Shown: positions 22,630 through 34,320 of the stretch, in pieces
Layout: every line of letters begins with the position of its first letter
Numbering within the stretch: position 1 is the stretch's first letter
NCBI GenBank assembly: GCA_941918925.1
Contig: OW799233.1
Location: forward strand, 79,859,797-79,923,796
Source of the DNA: Phyto melanocephala
Taxonomy: Eukaryota; Arthropoda; Insecta; Diptera; Rhinophoridae
Direction of reading: 5' to 3'
DNA length: 64,000 nt
The notes under the pieces: model-generated
Database searches by the model: none
The model's input: only the letters and a program-made list of their open reading frames with translations
What the model was told of the DNA's origin: nothing
Made by a program: the position numbers and the translations under genes

Positions 22630-23145
22630 TCAATTTGTTTTTGAAACAACAAATTAATTTCTTACAATATTATGGAAAAATATTTAATAAATTTTCTAAT
22701 ATTTTGAAATTTTTGAGTAATAAATATATGGTACGTTTTGTTACATAGATAAATGAACATAAAACTAAAAATGAAATAAGCCGGCTTCTGTGAGTAAAAA
22801 AACCGGTGTATTCGACATTCGAAAAATTAACCTTTGGAAAAAACTGCCAGCTGAAAGAGTAAAAAACCGGGGTTTCCACCGATTGTGAAACCGAGTCGAT
22901 CACTGTAAATGTACATACCTATGTCCATAAAAACATTTTATGTTATATATTCCTATTTTTGGGATTTTTGTAAATTAAGGGTATAAATTGGATATAAGCT
23001 AAAAAAAGTAATTGGCAATATGTTTGAATTACTGTTATTTTACATAAGAACTTGTTTTTTATATTTTTTTTACTTGTGAAGCTTTTCATTAAACATTTTT
23101 GTGTCAAAGTGATAAGTAATACAGTGTTTTCTTAAGTATATAAAA

Positions 23146-24537
23146 ATGAGTTATCCGAATGGAAAAAAAGATAAATTAAACAGTGGTGTCAAGAAAAAAA
23201 ACGGTCGTAAATCAGGCAACAAGTGCTCTTTGATTCATTGTGGCAAATCTAAAAGAAGCTTACCTACTATGAAGCTATTTCGTTTTCCAAAGTCAAATAC
23301 GCCATTATTTGAGGAATGGATAAAAAAGTGTGGCTTTAAAAAAGGAGTTTGTGGAAAGAACTCCTGTATTATTTTTGTGTGATAGGCACTTTTTGCCAGA
23401 CTGTATTGGAAAAAATTTTTTAAAAAGTGGAGCCGTGTCAAGCTTACATTTAACTGAGAGTGATAAGTCCAGAAGCATTGAACAGCAAAAATGTTCAAGT
23501 AAGCGTAGGAGGTCACAATCACCACCACCTTTATGCAAGAATCGATGGTTATTTTGACTGTTTAAATAGTAAAAATTTAAATGATCCCAACCCTCTGAAA
23601 CGTGGCTTGAAGATTAATAATAAGACTTGGCAAATACTGCAAGAGCTTATAAATAAAATATTTTCCATCAGCGAACTTATCCAAACCACTAGGGGTATAT
23701 TGTCGTTATGTAAGGAAATGCTTAGGGAGAGCTCTAATTTACATATTATGTTAACCAGCCGATTTAATCTAGATCCATTAGAAAACGGTTTTTTGTATGT
23801 ACGGGCTAAAGGTAGACATTGTAAGAATCCTTCTGTTTATGAATTCAATATCGCAATAGCTAAGCTGTTATCTTTAAAAATAAACCAGTTTAGTACCTCA
23901 ACGAATTGTGCTGAAGACGACGCAATATTTTGGCCACTGGACTTTCAAAGCAGTTTAGAAGATAATGACAGTGTAGCACCTAACAATTCTACCATCGTGA
24001 CAGATATCACTGACATATACCAGGAAAATAAAGAATATTTTGATGAAAGCGCCGACAGTTTTATCTCTAAGAATGTGCCAATTAAACTTACCTCAAGTCG
24101 AAATTTCATAGGCTACATAGCTCAACGGATATCTTGCATTAAATGCCGAATGGATATAATCCAACCTTCCCAAATTTTAACATATCCATCAGAAATCCAT
24201 CCATACGAAAAACTATGAAAAAAAAAAACAGATTTTGGAAGTTTATGTTCACTTGTTCTTCGATATATGTAAAATTCATATTAAAGTATTCGAAAAACTA
24301 TTTTTGAAGAACGAAGCAATTAAAAATATAAAAAAGGAAGTTATGGAGCAATGCGTAGGGTGTACTAATGATACAAAATATTTGTTTTGGTTCGACGAGA
24401 AAAATGCGTGTCACAAACATAGAATGGAAATACTTAATCTGCTTGTACTTATTTTACTTAAAATGCATTCCTGTTGGGAGACTTATAAGTACAAACAATC
24501 GAATGCTGAAAAGTTAAAAATTTTAAAACACAAGTAG
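23146..24537 (+). pseudogene. P-element-like THAP transposase relic, internally deleted
   Basis: The start at 23146 gives a basic leader and a THAP DNA-binding domain (C2CH zinc): CSLIHC with Cys pair, FRFPKSNTPLFEEWIKKCG, then after a frameshift near 23365 the C-X2-H of CDRHFLPDCIGKNF. Around 23480-23540 the sequence jumps, with another frame change, to the C-terminal region of P/THAP9-type transposases: FDCLNSKN, NPLKRGL, LTSRFNLDPLENGF and GYIAQRISCIKC. The catalytic and GTP-binding middle is missing. A homopolymer frameshift at about 24218-24230 leads to the last segment, ending at 24537. Elements of this family move DNA by a THAP-bound transposase; this copy cannot. Confidence 0.8.
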
Positions 24538-24540
24538 GTA

Positions 24541-24993
24541 TGTACCATCGTATAAAAAGAACAACATAAATACCATACAAAAAGTTTTATGTTTTTCATT
24601 TTATTGGATTTCTTGCCAAATATTGTAAGTAGTAATGAAATACCTACTTTAAAAATGGACTTAAAATTCGGTGCAAATCAATGTAGTTTTACTTTTACAA
24701 CAATAAAACACATATCCATACCCTACAATTACTCAATAGGTAACATTTGGTTTTACGTTTGCTATTTACGCATAGACCGCATGAAAACATTATTTCTGTT
24801 CTTTAATATAATTTTTAATGGCAATTGCTCTCAACGGGAAAACACACAAACACTTAAGCTAGTAAAAAAACAAACAAATTTACCAATAACAATTCACAGA
24901 ACTGGTTTCATCTACATATTTACATACATATGTATGTATCAAGGTCTATTTAATAGACCTTGGTATGTATGTTGTAATTTGCTCTTTTTAATT
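24541..24993. other. Flank of the P-like relic
   Basis: An open frame at 24589-25068 runs into the next element and shows no domain. The P-like element's 31-bp type terminal repeat was looked for here and not identified. Confidence 0.35.
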
Positions 24994-25001
24994 CTCTCAA
25001 C

Positions 25002-26382
25002 CAGTGTTGCCGCCGACCAACTTTTTTTCGCAGTGAAATCGACAAAAAAACGCAGTGAAGCGCAGTGACGAGAAATAAAAAAATGTCGTTTTTGTTTGGA
25101 CAAAAAAATAAAGGAACATTTTTTTTCACTTTTTTAACACTTTTTTGGACTTTTTTTAAGAATTACTTGTTTTTTAATTTTTTTAGTTAATCTTATCTCA
25201 ACTACTCAACTGCAATAGAAAAAAAATTATTATTTTTGATTGTCAACAACAGCGCAATACAATATAAAAACAAGTAATAGTGCTATATTCGGCCGTGCCG
25301 AATCTTATATACCCTTCACAACGTGTAGTCATGCAATAACAATTGTTTGTATCACCATTCATCCCATATAAAATACGTGCATACGTACACGTTAGAATAA
25401 ATGTGGCATCGAATCCCAGCTGAGCCAAAAAAATTTTATTTTATTTAATATATTATTTATATTTTATTATTTTTTTTTATATTTTTTTTAAATTTTTTTA
25501 AAAAATTTTTTTAGAAAAATTTTTAAAAAATTTTTTTAAATTTTTTTTTTAATTTTTTTAAAATTTTTTTTTGTAGTTTTTTTTATTATTTTTTTCTTAT
25601 TTTTAATATTTTTTTTTTTGTAATTTTTTTTGTTTGGTATGTTTTTTACATGTATGTATGTATGTATGTATGTTGTTGTAATTGTGAAAAAAAAACGAGG
25701 TGGTCGTGGTTTTTTGCTCATATCTCAGAAAGTTATGGGGCGATTGAGCTAAATTTCAATAGCGATTCATTCCTGGATATTTCCAAGAGATTGATACCAT
25801 ATACAGATCTGAGGAACATATAGTTGCTTCTAAAAGTTGATTTCAACCAACACACGGACAGACGGACAGACGGTCAGGGCTTAATCGACTCCTCTATTCA
25901 TAAGCTTTCAGAAAATATATACTTTATGGGGTCGGAAATGAAAATTGTAGAAATTACAAACGGAATGACAAAGCTATATATACCCTTGTGCACCACAGGT
26001 GAAGGGTATAATTAATTAAATGGACTAAAAAGCAAATAGTTTTTTCACGAAATAGTTTGTTTATGTTTTTCTAACGGGATTTTTGACATTTTAATTCAAG
26101 ACCTAATCAGTCAACTGCAACGTAACGTAACAGCAGAAAATGTCGCCATCTAGCTGCTATATTTTTAACAGGCTGACAATTTTATCTCGTTGTGTTATAG
26201 CCTTTACAGATTTACGTGTTAAACACGTTTGAGGTAAATCATGTTAAGGCGTTGTTGATCAAAAAAAGAGTAAAACTATCAAAAACTGAAAAACGCAGTG
26301 ATATTAATAAAAACGCAGTTACGCAGTGACGATGGGCAAATCGCAGTGAAAAACTGCGATCGCAGTGAAAACGGCAACACTG
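25002..26382. mobile_element. hAT-type element with 8-bp TSD, hosting a Helentron-like repeat
   Basis: Left end CAGTGTTGCCG (25002-25012) and right end CGGCAACACTG (26372-26382) are perfect inverted repeats. CTCTCAAC flanks both (24994-25001 and 26383-26390), an 8-bp TSD as in hAT elements. The word CGCAGTG recurs at least eight times near the two ends (about 25028-25070 and 26290-26370), as expected of subterminal transposase-binding sites. No transposase is encoded. The middle is occupied by the family A repeat at 25271-26011. Confidence 0.85.
25271..26011 (-). mobile_element. Family A Helentron/DINE-1-like repeat (A2)
   Basis: Minus-strand copy with both ends: the 3' hairpin TTCGGCCGTGCCGAA after CAAGTAATAGTGCTATA at 25271, and the 5' end GGGTATAA at 26011. 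It contains the GACAGACGGACAGACGG tract (about 25858) and TACTTTATGGGGTCGG. The T-rich centre (25430-25680) is low complexity. About 740 bp; nested in the hAT-type element. Confidence 0.75.
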
Positions 26383-26390
26383 CTCTCAAC

Positions 26391-28029
26391 ATGTGAGAAT
26401 GAAGTCTTTTCTTCTTCTGACAGTTCCTCTAAGGCCGCATCTGTAACAGCACAACATTTTTGATTTTTTCAAATATACTGAGTGCAACATCTTTATAGTC
26501 TATAGTCTTTGCTTCAATAACCCTCAGAAAAAACAAAAAGCCACGTTAAATAATTAAAAAAAATATATAAATTAAACTGCTGCATGAACAGCCTCATACA
26601 GTGATCATGTTTATCTGTCAATGAATAAACAGCTAACATCGAACACAAACTGGATAACTGAGTTCATGTTTGATCGAGTTTAACATTAGTAATCAAATGT
26701 TCGTTTATGTTGTAATCACAGTGAATACTGTTCGGTGTTCAATGAATTCTGTTTGATGTTCATGAACAGAAGGCATTGTTCGAACAGAAACAACCAGTTT
26801 GAATACTCATGCTGTATTGCGTTTCCATACGGTAATTGTTTTTGTTTTTATTTTCTTTTTATTAGGAATGAATTCTGTTCAGTGTTAAAGTTTTCAGGAA
26901 CACGAGGCTTGCAATTTACGTACACTAACGGTTTTATTATTTATTTTTTAGGAAAAACAACTTAAAAATGGCCGTATGTAAAAATTATATATAATTTTAT
27001 TAGTTTTTAGGGTTATTTTATTTATTTTTTTAAATATTGATCTCCTTAATTTGTAAGCTCCTTTCATTAAATGAGTAATTCTTCGAGGAATGTACCTGGT
27101 TTTTCGCCTTTTTATTTCATTTTAAAACAATATTTTATTTTCATATGTAAATACAATACATAGGTATACCTTAAATAATACGTGAAATAATAGTGAATAT
27201 ATTAAATGAAAAAAATAAAACATTGTTTTTAAAATTTTAAATATTTATTGCATTTTTATTTTTACAAAATATGTATATACAAAAAATATATACATATACC
27301 TTATAAAATGCTTTTAAAAATCAATTAAGGTAGTATCGGGTACATATAAAAAAATAAATATATTGATCGGAAACTACTGCATTTATTTTCTTTTTATATA
27401 CATTTTTTAATGTGTTCGAACTTTGATTGAATACTCTGATCTTTTATTATTGTTTGAACTGTTCAACACTATTTCCACTATGTTTACTTGTGTTCATGAT
27501 TATGAATACATATAATCGGTCGTATTCATGTTTATGATCATACTTGCTTGGTAGTGTTTATTGTTCATACTTGTCCACTCATCGGTACTTGTCGGCAATA
27601 AACACAAACAAGTTAAACATAAAAAATAAATTGAGCGTCTTCAGACACAGATTTTCTGTGTTCATGCAGCAGTCTAATATAAATGTCAAAGTGAAACAAG
27701 AACTATCGTCTGAACGGCAGGGTTCGCATTCGAGATTCAGAGAGCGAACCACGTGATTCATATTGTCGTGTGAACATGGCATTATTAAAAATCCAGCTAT
27801 TTTATAGCGATTTTAAGGCCACATTCAGCGGAATTAGTTGAAAAAAATTCCTATCACTGCCTACGATAAGCAATAATATGCATTATTGTGAATGATAAAT
27901 TTGAAAAAAAAAGTTTGAAAAGAGATTTTTCGGGCGATTTTAATAAGGTAACATTAGTTGTCCTGCTAACTGTGCTTTGGATACAGTTTCCAGACTATTT
28001 TACAGTTAACCGCGTGCTTTCATTTTAAT
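26391..28029. other. TGTTC-rich intergenic region
   Basis: No gene supported. TGTTC / GAACA pentamers are dense at about 26580-26800 and again at 27410-27780, around an AT-rich core. This may be a DNA transposon with subterminal repeats, but I could not define ends. Confidence 0.3.
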
Positions 28030-28118
28030 TGGAGGAGTACCAAATAAACTCAATTTACTTGTGACTGGAGGAGTACCATACAAACTCAATTTACATGTGA
28101 CTGGAGGAGTTCCATAAA
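28030..28118. repeat. Tandem repeat, period 36 bases, about 2.5 units
   Basis: TGGAGGAGTACCA begins at 28030 and 28066, with a third unit (TGGAGGAGTTCCA) at 28102. The first two continue through AACTCAATTTAC and TGTGAC. Confidence 0.8.
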
Positions 28119-28160
28119 AACAGCATTAATTATTGTTCAGATGTCTCCGACTATCTATTA

Positions 28161-29203
28161 GGGTGATCGACTCGGTTTTACAACCGGTGGAAAACCCGGT
28201 TTTACAACCGGTTGAAAACCTGGTTTTTTTCCTCTTTCAGCTGGCGTTTTTTTCTAAATGTTGATTTTTCGAATGTCAAATACACCGGTTTTTTTATTCG
28301 AAAAAGGCGGTTTTTTATTTTTTTAAGTTTATTAAGAACGCGAAAAGTTTCCAAAAATCAGAAAATTAAAACAATTAAATATTCGTCCATAATATTGTAA
28401 GAAATTTATTTGTTGCTTAAAAAACAAATGTAAAATAAGAAAAGTAATTGAGCTTAAATATTATTATTTTTATAGGATATAAAACTAACGTTAAAAAATA
28501 AAGGTAATTGAAGCATTAGCTTATCTTATCGATCACTTTAAGGTAAAAAGTGTAGTTACAATAAAGAAAAACCAATAATCTCTCCTTCCAGATCAAAATT
28601 TTAATTAATGGCATTGAGTGTCTGTCAACTTAAATTTCAATTAAACTATCGAACAATCTAGTTTAGGCGTATATTTGTATGTCTGTAAGGGGTATAAGAA
28701 AGAATTTTTAAAATGAAATTTTAAGGATTTTCTCCCTATCCTTTAAAATGTATTTCAAATTAGAGAAATCATTTCAAGCAAAATACGTTAGTGCATATTA
28801 GTTTAAAAGATCTATTTAACATTTAAAAAATGTACAGAAGGAGATACAAAAATTTATAACAGCCTTATAAAAAGTCTTATTTATGTATGTATTAATTTAT
28901 TGTATTTATTAATTTTACTTGTAAAGAGTACCTTTTGTCCTTAAATTCAACTCATGCCAGTTATTGCGTAATTGTGCAGCCAAACGCATATAAACTATAA
29001 AAATTTCATATTTAGATATAATTTTTATTATAATCTTTTTTACAATATTTTTTAATTTTTTCTTTAAATATTATATTTTATATATTCGATCCGGTTAACC
29101 GGTTTTTTCTTAATTTTCAATTTAACAACCGGTTTTTTTTAAATTCTAAATTTCAAACTATTTGAAACCCGGTTTCTTAAAAAAGTCGAATAATCGATCA
29201 CCC
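28161..29203 (+). mobile_element. Non-coding DNA transposon with GGGTGATCGA ends and TA TSD (copy 2)
   Basis: The ends GGGTGATCGA (28161) and TCGATCACCC (to 29203) are inverted, flanked by TA on both sides (28159-28160, 29204-29205). AACCGG / CCGGTT words are repeated near both termini. About 1.04 kb, no transposase. TA target use suggests the Tc1/mariner superfamily. Partial copies lie at 21065-22905 and 58028-58502. Confidence 0.75.
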
Positions 29204-29205
29204 TA

Positions 29206-29500
29206 CTTCCTATACAATGGTATAGGTCGACTTGCGGTATCTGAATATTATAACTTTATCAACGAACTTTAAATGGAACCCTAATTGAAGTTGCATTATG
29301 GCAATACTGCAAGTAACCAACAAAATTCATAACGATCATAAAGGTTTTTTTTCTACGTCACTATTATATAGACATACACATTTTTCTTTTTATATACTTG
29401 AAGCTAGCTTTTCTCTTGTAAGAATATACTTTTAATAAAATGAATTCTAAGCTAAAACCGTGTGCAGCTTTTTACTAAATAAATCGAAATACAATAAATT
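29206..29500 (+). other. Probable 5' LTR end and leader of the gypsy relic
   Basis: The region before TGGCGACGATCGG (29501), a likely primer-binding site. An AATAAA-type stretch lies at about 29430 and 29475. No second LTR exists in the window, so the LTR start cannot be set. Confidence 0.4.
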
Positions 29501-29613
29501 GGCGACGATCGGTGAAAGAAGTTATCAAATAAAGGAGTTAACAAATTACAAATAATTGTATCGAACAATTAATAAATCAAATTATTAGAGGAAAAAAATT
29601 TAAGTAAATCAAA

Positions 29614-31517
29614 ATGGACGCCACACAGTTCAAAGCATTTATGGATGTTCAACAAACAAATTCTGGAAAAAATCAACAACAGCACATCAGCAAGTGGTAG
29701 TGGTTCAGGTGGTATTAACGTAAGCGCTAAAACAGCATTAGTGCCAAATTTTAAAGTGTTGGACACCACCAAGGAATCTTTTCGTAACTACAAGTCGAGG
29801 TTTGAAAACTACACCCAAATGAAGGGCATTCATACCAACAAGCAATACTGTGCCAATTTACTTTTAAATTTAATTGGTTCAAAGAATTATGGTATTGTTA
29901 CAGCCCTTGCAGCACCTGATAACCCAAACAGTCTTACGTATGAAGCCTTGATGGAACTTTTACAAAAACATTTATCACCACAACCTGTCGATTGCAGAAT
30001 ACATTGCAAGGTTAAAAACTGACATTGGTGACTGTGAATTTAATTGTAAATGCAAGGCATCGGTGGCAGATATTTTTCTGCGAGCGCAGTTTATTCGCGG
30101 CATCAAGGACAATGCTATACGTGAACAGCTATTGCAAAATAAATTATGTGATTTCGCCGAAATACAGGCAAAAGCCTTGGCACTAGAAGGAGCAAAAAGT
30201 GACTCCAAAGAGCTTAACAAAACAACTCAATCAATTCCGGGGGAAATTAACAAAATTTCAGGGGTAAAAGGGAAGTATTCAAATCAACATAACCGAAGAG
30301 CAGTCAACAACAAATCGAAGAAGGACAAGTTCAGCGTTGACTTTAAAGCATTGGGTCTTGATGGATTTTGTCTAAGGTGTAAGTAATAAAAGTAAGGTGT
30401 AGTAATAAAAATAACCTGAAATGCTCTGAATGTAAAAAAAAACTGGTCATGTGGTAAAGGTATGCATGAAAGCACGTATAAAGAATGGTAAATCAAGTCA
30501 CGAATCTACAAATCAATTTGAAGGCATACATCAGTACGGTGTTTTAAATGTTGTTGATGTACATCAAAATTCATCCGGAGATTCCGACAAACTTTTTATA
30601 ATAATAAATATTCAAAATAAACCAATCAAATTTGAAGTCGATACTGGCTCAAAGTACACGTTTCTACCAAGAGAACAATATGCTAAACTTAACTTAATTG
30701 GTTCAAAGAATTATGGTATTGTTACAGCCCTTGCAGCACCTGATAACCCAAACAGTCTTACGTATGAAGCCTTGATGGAACTTTTGCAAAAACATTTATC
30801 ACCACAACCTGTCGATTGCAGAATACATTGCAAGGTTAAAAACTGACATTGGTGACTGTGAATTTAATTGTAAATGCAAGGCATCGGTGGCAGATATTTT
30901 TCTGCGAGCGCAGTTTATTCGCGGCATCAAGGACAATGCTATACGTGAACAGCTATTGCAAAATAAATTATGTGATTTCGCCGAAATACAGGCAAAAGCC
31001 TTGGCACTAGAAGGAGCAAAAAGTGACTCCAAAGAGCTTAACAAAACAACTCAATCAATTCCGGGGGAAATTAACAAAATTTCAGGGGTAAAAGGGAAGT
31101 ATTCAAATCAACATAACCGAAGAGCAGTCAACAACAAATCGAAGAAGGACAAGTTCAGCGTTGACTTTAAAGCATTGGGTCTTGATGGATTTTGTCTAAG
31201 GTGTAAGTAATAAAAGTAAGGTGTAGTAATAAAAATAACCTGAAATGCTCTGAATGTAAAAAAAAACTGGTCATGTGGTAAAGGTATGCATGAAAGCACG
31301 TATAAAGAATGGTAAATCAAGTCACGAATCTACAAATCAATTTGAAGGCATATATCAGTACGGTGTTTTAAATGTTGTTGATGTACATCAGAATTCATCC
31401 GGAGATTCCGACAAACTTTTTATAATAATAAATATTCAAAATAAACCAATCAAATTTGAAGTCGATACTGGCTCAAAGTACACGTTTCTACCAAGAGAAC
31501 AATATGCTAAACTTAAC
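29614..31517 (+). pseudogene. Gypsy gag and protease, frameshifted and tandemly duplicated
   Basis: Gag begins MDATQFKAFMDVQQ at 29614 but hits a stop by 29700; the frame of 29645 carries on (SGSGGINV, NFKVLDTTKESFRNYKSRFE). After another frameshift near 30020, gag continues at 30063-30386 (MADIFLRAQFIRGIKDNAIR) up to a truncated zinc-knuckle start (CLRCK stop). The aspartic protease has its catalytic DTGS at 30640-30651, followed by KYTFLPREQYAKLNL. The stretch then repeats from inside gag, giving a second protease with DTGS at 31464-31475. Only the downstream copy joins the RT region. Confidence 0.8.
29870..31517 (+). repeat. Tandem direct duplication, 2 x 824 bp
   Basis: Units 29870-30693 and 30694-31517. 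I count about three differences between them (A/G near 29956, C/T near 30529, A/G near 30567 in unit 1 coordinates), so about 99.6% identity. The junction joins the end of protease (GCTAAACTTAAC) to mid-gag (TTAATTGGTTC), with essentially no microhomology. Confidence 0.9.
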
Positions 31518-33447
31518 CTCAATGTTCCTTTTTTTCAACAAATATCATTTTTAAATCTTATACTTCAAATGCATTTACAACGGATGGAAAAGTTCAAGTC
31601 GAGGGAGAGTATAACGGTAGGACAATTACTGATGAAATCTATATTGTTTCTAAAGATTTTGCAGCTATTTTGGGTCGTAAACTAAAACTAAAAATCGATT
31701 TAGATGAAATGAACCCAATGTGCTCAATAAAACATGTAAGTGATTCTAATATAATTCAGTCAATTAGTGAAGACTTTCTCGATATTTTTCAACCGAATGT
31801 GTTAAGCAATTTACTATATCACTTAAATTACGTAACGATGCAAAACCAATTTTAACTAAAGAACGTGAGATTCCTTATGCTTTAAATTACGAGGTCAATC
31901 AAGAACTTAATGTACTGGAAAAAACGGGGGTAATATCGAAAACTGAAATAAGTGATTGGGGCTCCCCCTTAGTCGTAATACCGAAATCTGATGGAGGTGT
32001 ACGCCTATGTATTGATTATAAAGTGGGAGTGAACGAACGTTTAGTTGACGCCCATAGTCCAATACGGAAAATTGAGGACATTTTTAACTGTTTACGCAAT
32101 TCAAGATACTTTTGCAAGCTCGACCTGTACGAAGCTTATTTGCATATACCAGTTGATGAAGAGTCGAGTAAAATCCAAACTATATCAACACATCAGGGTA
32201 CCTATAAGGTAAACAGGTTATCATTTGGTGGTATCAAAACATCACCATCTGAATTTAACCGCATAATTAATCAAATTTGACTAGAAGTTCCTAAGACAGA
32301 ATGACATAATCATACATGGATGATGAGATAATCATACATGGAGAATCAAAAGCGGAATGTCAAGAAAATTTATTTAAATGTTTACAACGATACGATTTAC
32401 ATCTTAATAAAGATAAGTGCACTTTTTTCCAAGAGGAAATAGAGTTTTTGGGTCACACGATCAAACAAAACAAAATCTTAAAATCAAAAAGCAAAATAGC
32501 AGCCATAACAGATCTTCCGAGACCAGAATCGGTTGACGACGTAAGGCGATTCTTAGGAATGGTAACTTACTACTCGCGATTTATACCAAATTGTTCAACG
32601 GTTACAACGCCTTTGCGTAATCTGATTGAAAAAAAAAAATACAAAATTTAACTGGAATGTACAATGTGAGACAGCTTTCAAAAATCTTAAAAAAGAAATT
32701 GCTTTTGGTCGTGTACTAGTGCCTTATGATCCGCAATATCCGTTACAATTAGCTTGTGATGCGAGTCCAACTGGAATTGCTGGAGTTTTGTCCCACGTCA
32801 TAGATGGACAAGAACGTCCAACTTTATTTACATCAAGATCGCTCACTAATGCTGAGAAAAACTATTCTCAACTTGATCGAGACGCATTAGCAATAGTTTT
32901 TTCAGTGGATAATTTTTATCAATATTTGTTTGGGAAACCGTTTATGCTCATAACGGATAATCAACCATTAGTATGAATTTTTCATCAAAATGCGAGGTTA
33001 CCACAAATAACTTTTTCACTTCTTCAGAGATATGCAGCCTTCCTTTCGGGATTTGATTATAAAGTTATATACAAAAAAGGTTCCGAAAATGTTAATGCTG
33101 ATTGTTTATCGCGAGCTTCAATAAACTCATCAAAACTTACAGACACTGCTATCAATGAGGAAGTTCATCAACTTTGTGAATCATCAATACAGCAGATTTT
33201 AACATTAAATTTAAATTTCAAAACGCTTCAAGTAGAAACACACAAAGATCAACAATTTTCAATTATTCTACATAATCTTCAAAATAATCTGGTGGAAGAT
33301 ACCACATTTACAATCAACAATGGAATCGTGTTTAGAGGACAACGTGTAGTTATACCTACTAGTTTACAACAAGCTGTTTTAACGGAACTTCATCAAACCC
33401 ATATCGGCATTTCGAAAATGAATGCATTTACAAAATCAGAAGTCTAA
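31518..33447 (+). pseudogene. Gypsy pol: reverse transcriptase, RNase H, integrase start
   Basis: RT begins near 31858 (ILTKEREIPYALNYEV). WGSPLVVIPKSDGGVRLCID and FCKLDLYEAYLHIPV follow. A stop at 32280 and a frame change occur beside a short local duplication (ATAATCATACATGGA twice, about 32304-32343), which also brings in the active-site YMDD at 32313-32324. FLGHTIKQNKI and RRFLGMVTYYSRFIP mark the end of RT. A frameshift sits in an A-run near 32640. RNase H has LACDASPTGIAGVLSH, SRSLTNAEKNYSQLDRDALA and TDNQPLV, with TGA in place of Trp at 32974-32976, and ends NADCLSRAS. The integrase zinc region starts (LTELHQTHIGISKM) and is cut off at about 33447. Confidence 0.85.
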
Positions 33448-33820
33448 GCATAAGCAATCAAACAAATAAGAAGTTTTTTAATGCTGCCAAAGACTGTTCG
33501 AACATGTCGATAGCAGAATTTCTTTGTAGTGCATCATTTTTCGTTTTTTGTTTGTGATTTTACGTTAAATTTATTTAACTGAATATTATGTTAAAAGGCC
33601 TAAGTCGAAGTAATATCACAAACTTACGACTTTTACTATTTCGACTGCTGTTTTTTAAACACTGAAAAATACTTCGTGATGTTTTCCTGAAAATAATTTG
33701 GCTGTAGTGAAAACGACTATAGCATGTTTACCAGCAAAGCAAGTTGAAAATTACCTATATGCTTTGGTGTCTATGATAATTAATATGAATTCCAAAAAAA
33801 ACACAAAAATTTTTTGAGTG
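33448..33820. other. Intergenic DNA, nothing recognised
   Basis: No coding or repeat structure that I can name. Confidence 0.4.
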
Positions 33821-33821
33821 G

Positions 33822-34320
33822 CTACACAGCACAGTGCAAGTTCATTTTTAAAATGTCGTCAACTAATAAACTTCAAACAAATTTAAAACAAATGGCGCTG
33901 CTTCAATTGGTAATTAAGTGTTGTCAATAGCCACTATTAAACGTTACCTTTAGACAGATAACTTTTTAATATAATTTTTTTTATTAAAAATTGATATTTA
34001 TATTAAAATTAACATTTTAAATGAATATTTATATTTTTTCTTAATATTCTTCATATAAATATATACATATTTATTAAAAAAACTAGCTGAATTATTTACC
34101 ACAACTGTATGATATATTAGTGAGTTAACAAAACACTCAGTATTAGACAACACTGTTTTTCGGCTTGTCACTTTACTTGCCGTAACTGTAAAAATTTTAC
34201 TTGCTTAAAAATTTCTTTGCAAGCTGAGTCGCAGGTTGCCAAAGTGTAGTTGTGTTAGTAAAAAAGTGTTAGTGTATTGGTTTTTTTGCACTTGCACTTG
34301 CATGTGGCAACGGTAGGTTA
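33822..34320. repeat. Putative MITE, related to 51740-52245
   Basis: The left end has CTACACAGCACAGTGCAAG, and the right end carries CTTGCACTTGCATGTGGC as an imperfect inverse. The same order of blocks (AAAATGTCGTC, AACA.TGTTT, TTACTTNC, GTGTTAGT.AAAAGTGT) recurs at 51740-52245, which shows this is an interspersed family. No coding frame. Confidence 0.4.

Larger units (their letters stand above)
21065..22905 (-). mobile_element. Diverged copy of the GGGTGATCGA family, split by a Helentron-like insertion
   Basis: At 22630-22905 the minus-strand sequence matches the element at 28161-29203 from its left TIR inward (GTGATCGACTCGGTTT at about 22905, then the AGCTGGC and CACCGG blocks). The match resumes left of the inserted repeat at about 21120-21190 (AATAATATTTAAGC stretch). 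The copy is old and lacks a recognisable second TIR; the LTR element abuts it at 21065. Confidence 0.6.
29501..33447 (+). mobile_element. Ty3/gypsy retrotransposon relic, 3'-truncated, with 824-bp tandem duplication
   Basis: Contains gag from the ATG at 29614, protease, RT, RNase H and the start of integrase, then stops at about 33447 with no 3' LTR. Gag and protease are disrupted by frameshifts and by a direct duplication of 29870-30693 as 30694-31517. The element lies directly after the TA-flanked repeat at 28161-29203. Confidence 0.85.

Noticed and set aside
24589..25068. 159-residue open frame
   Set aside because: Crosses into the hAT-type element, with no domain or codon signal. Treated as chance.
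25430..25680. Long T-rich tract as an LTR polypurine or poly-A tail
   Set aside because: The same low-complexity core occurs in all family A repeats, so it is part of that repeat.
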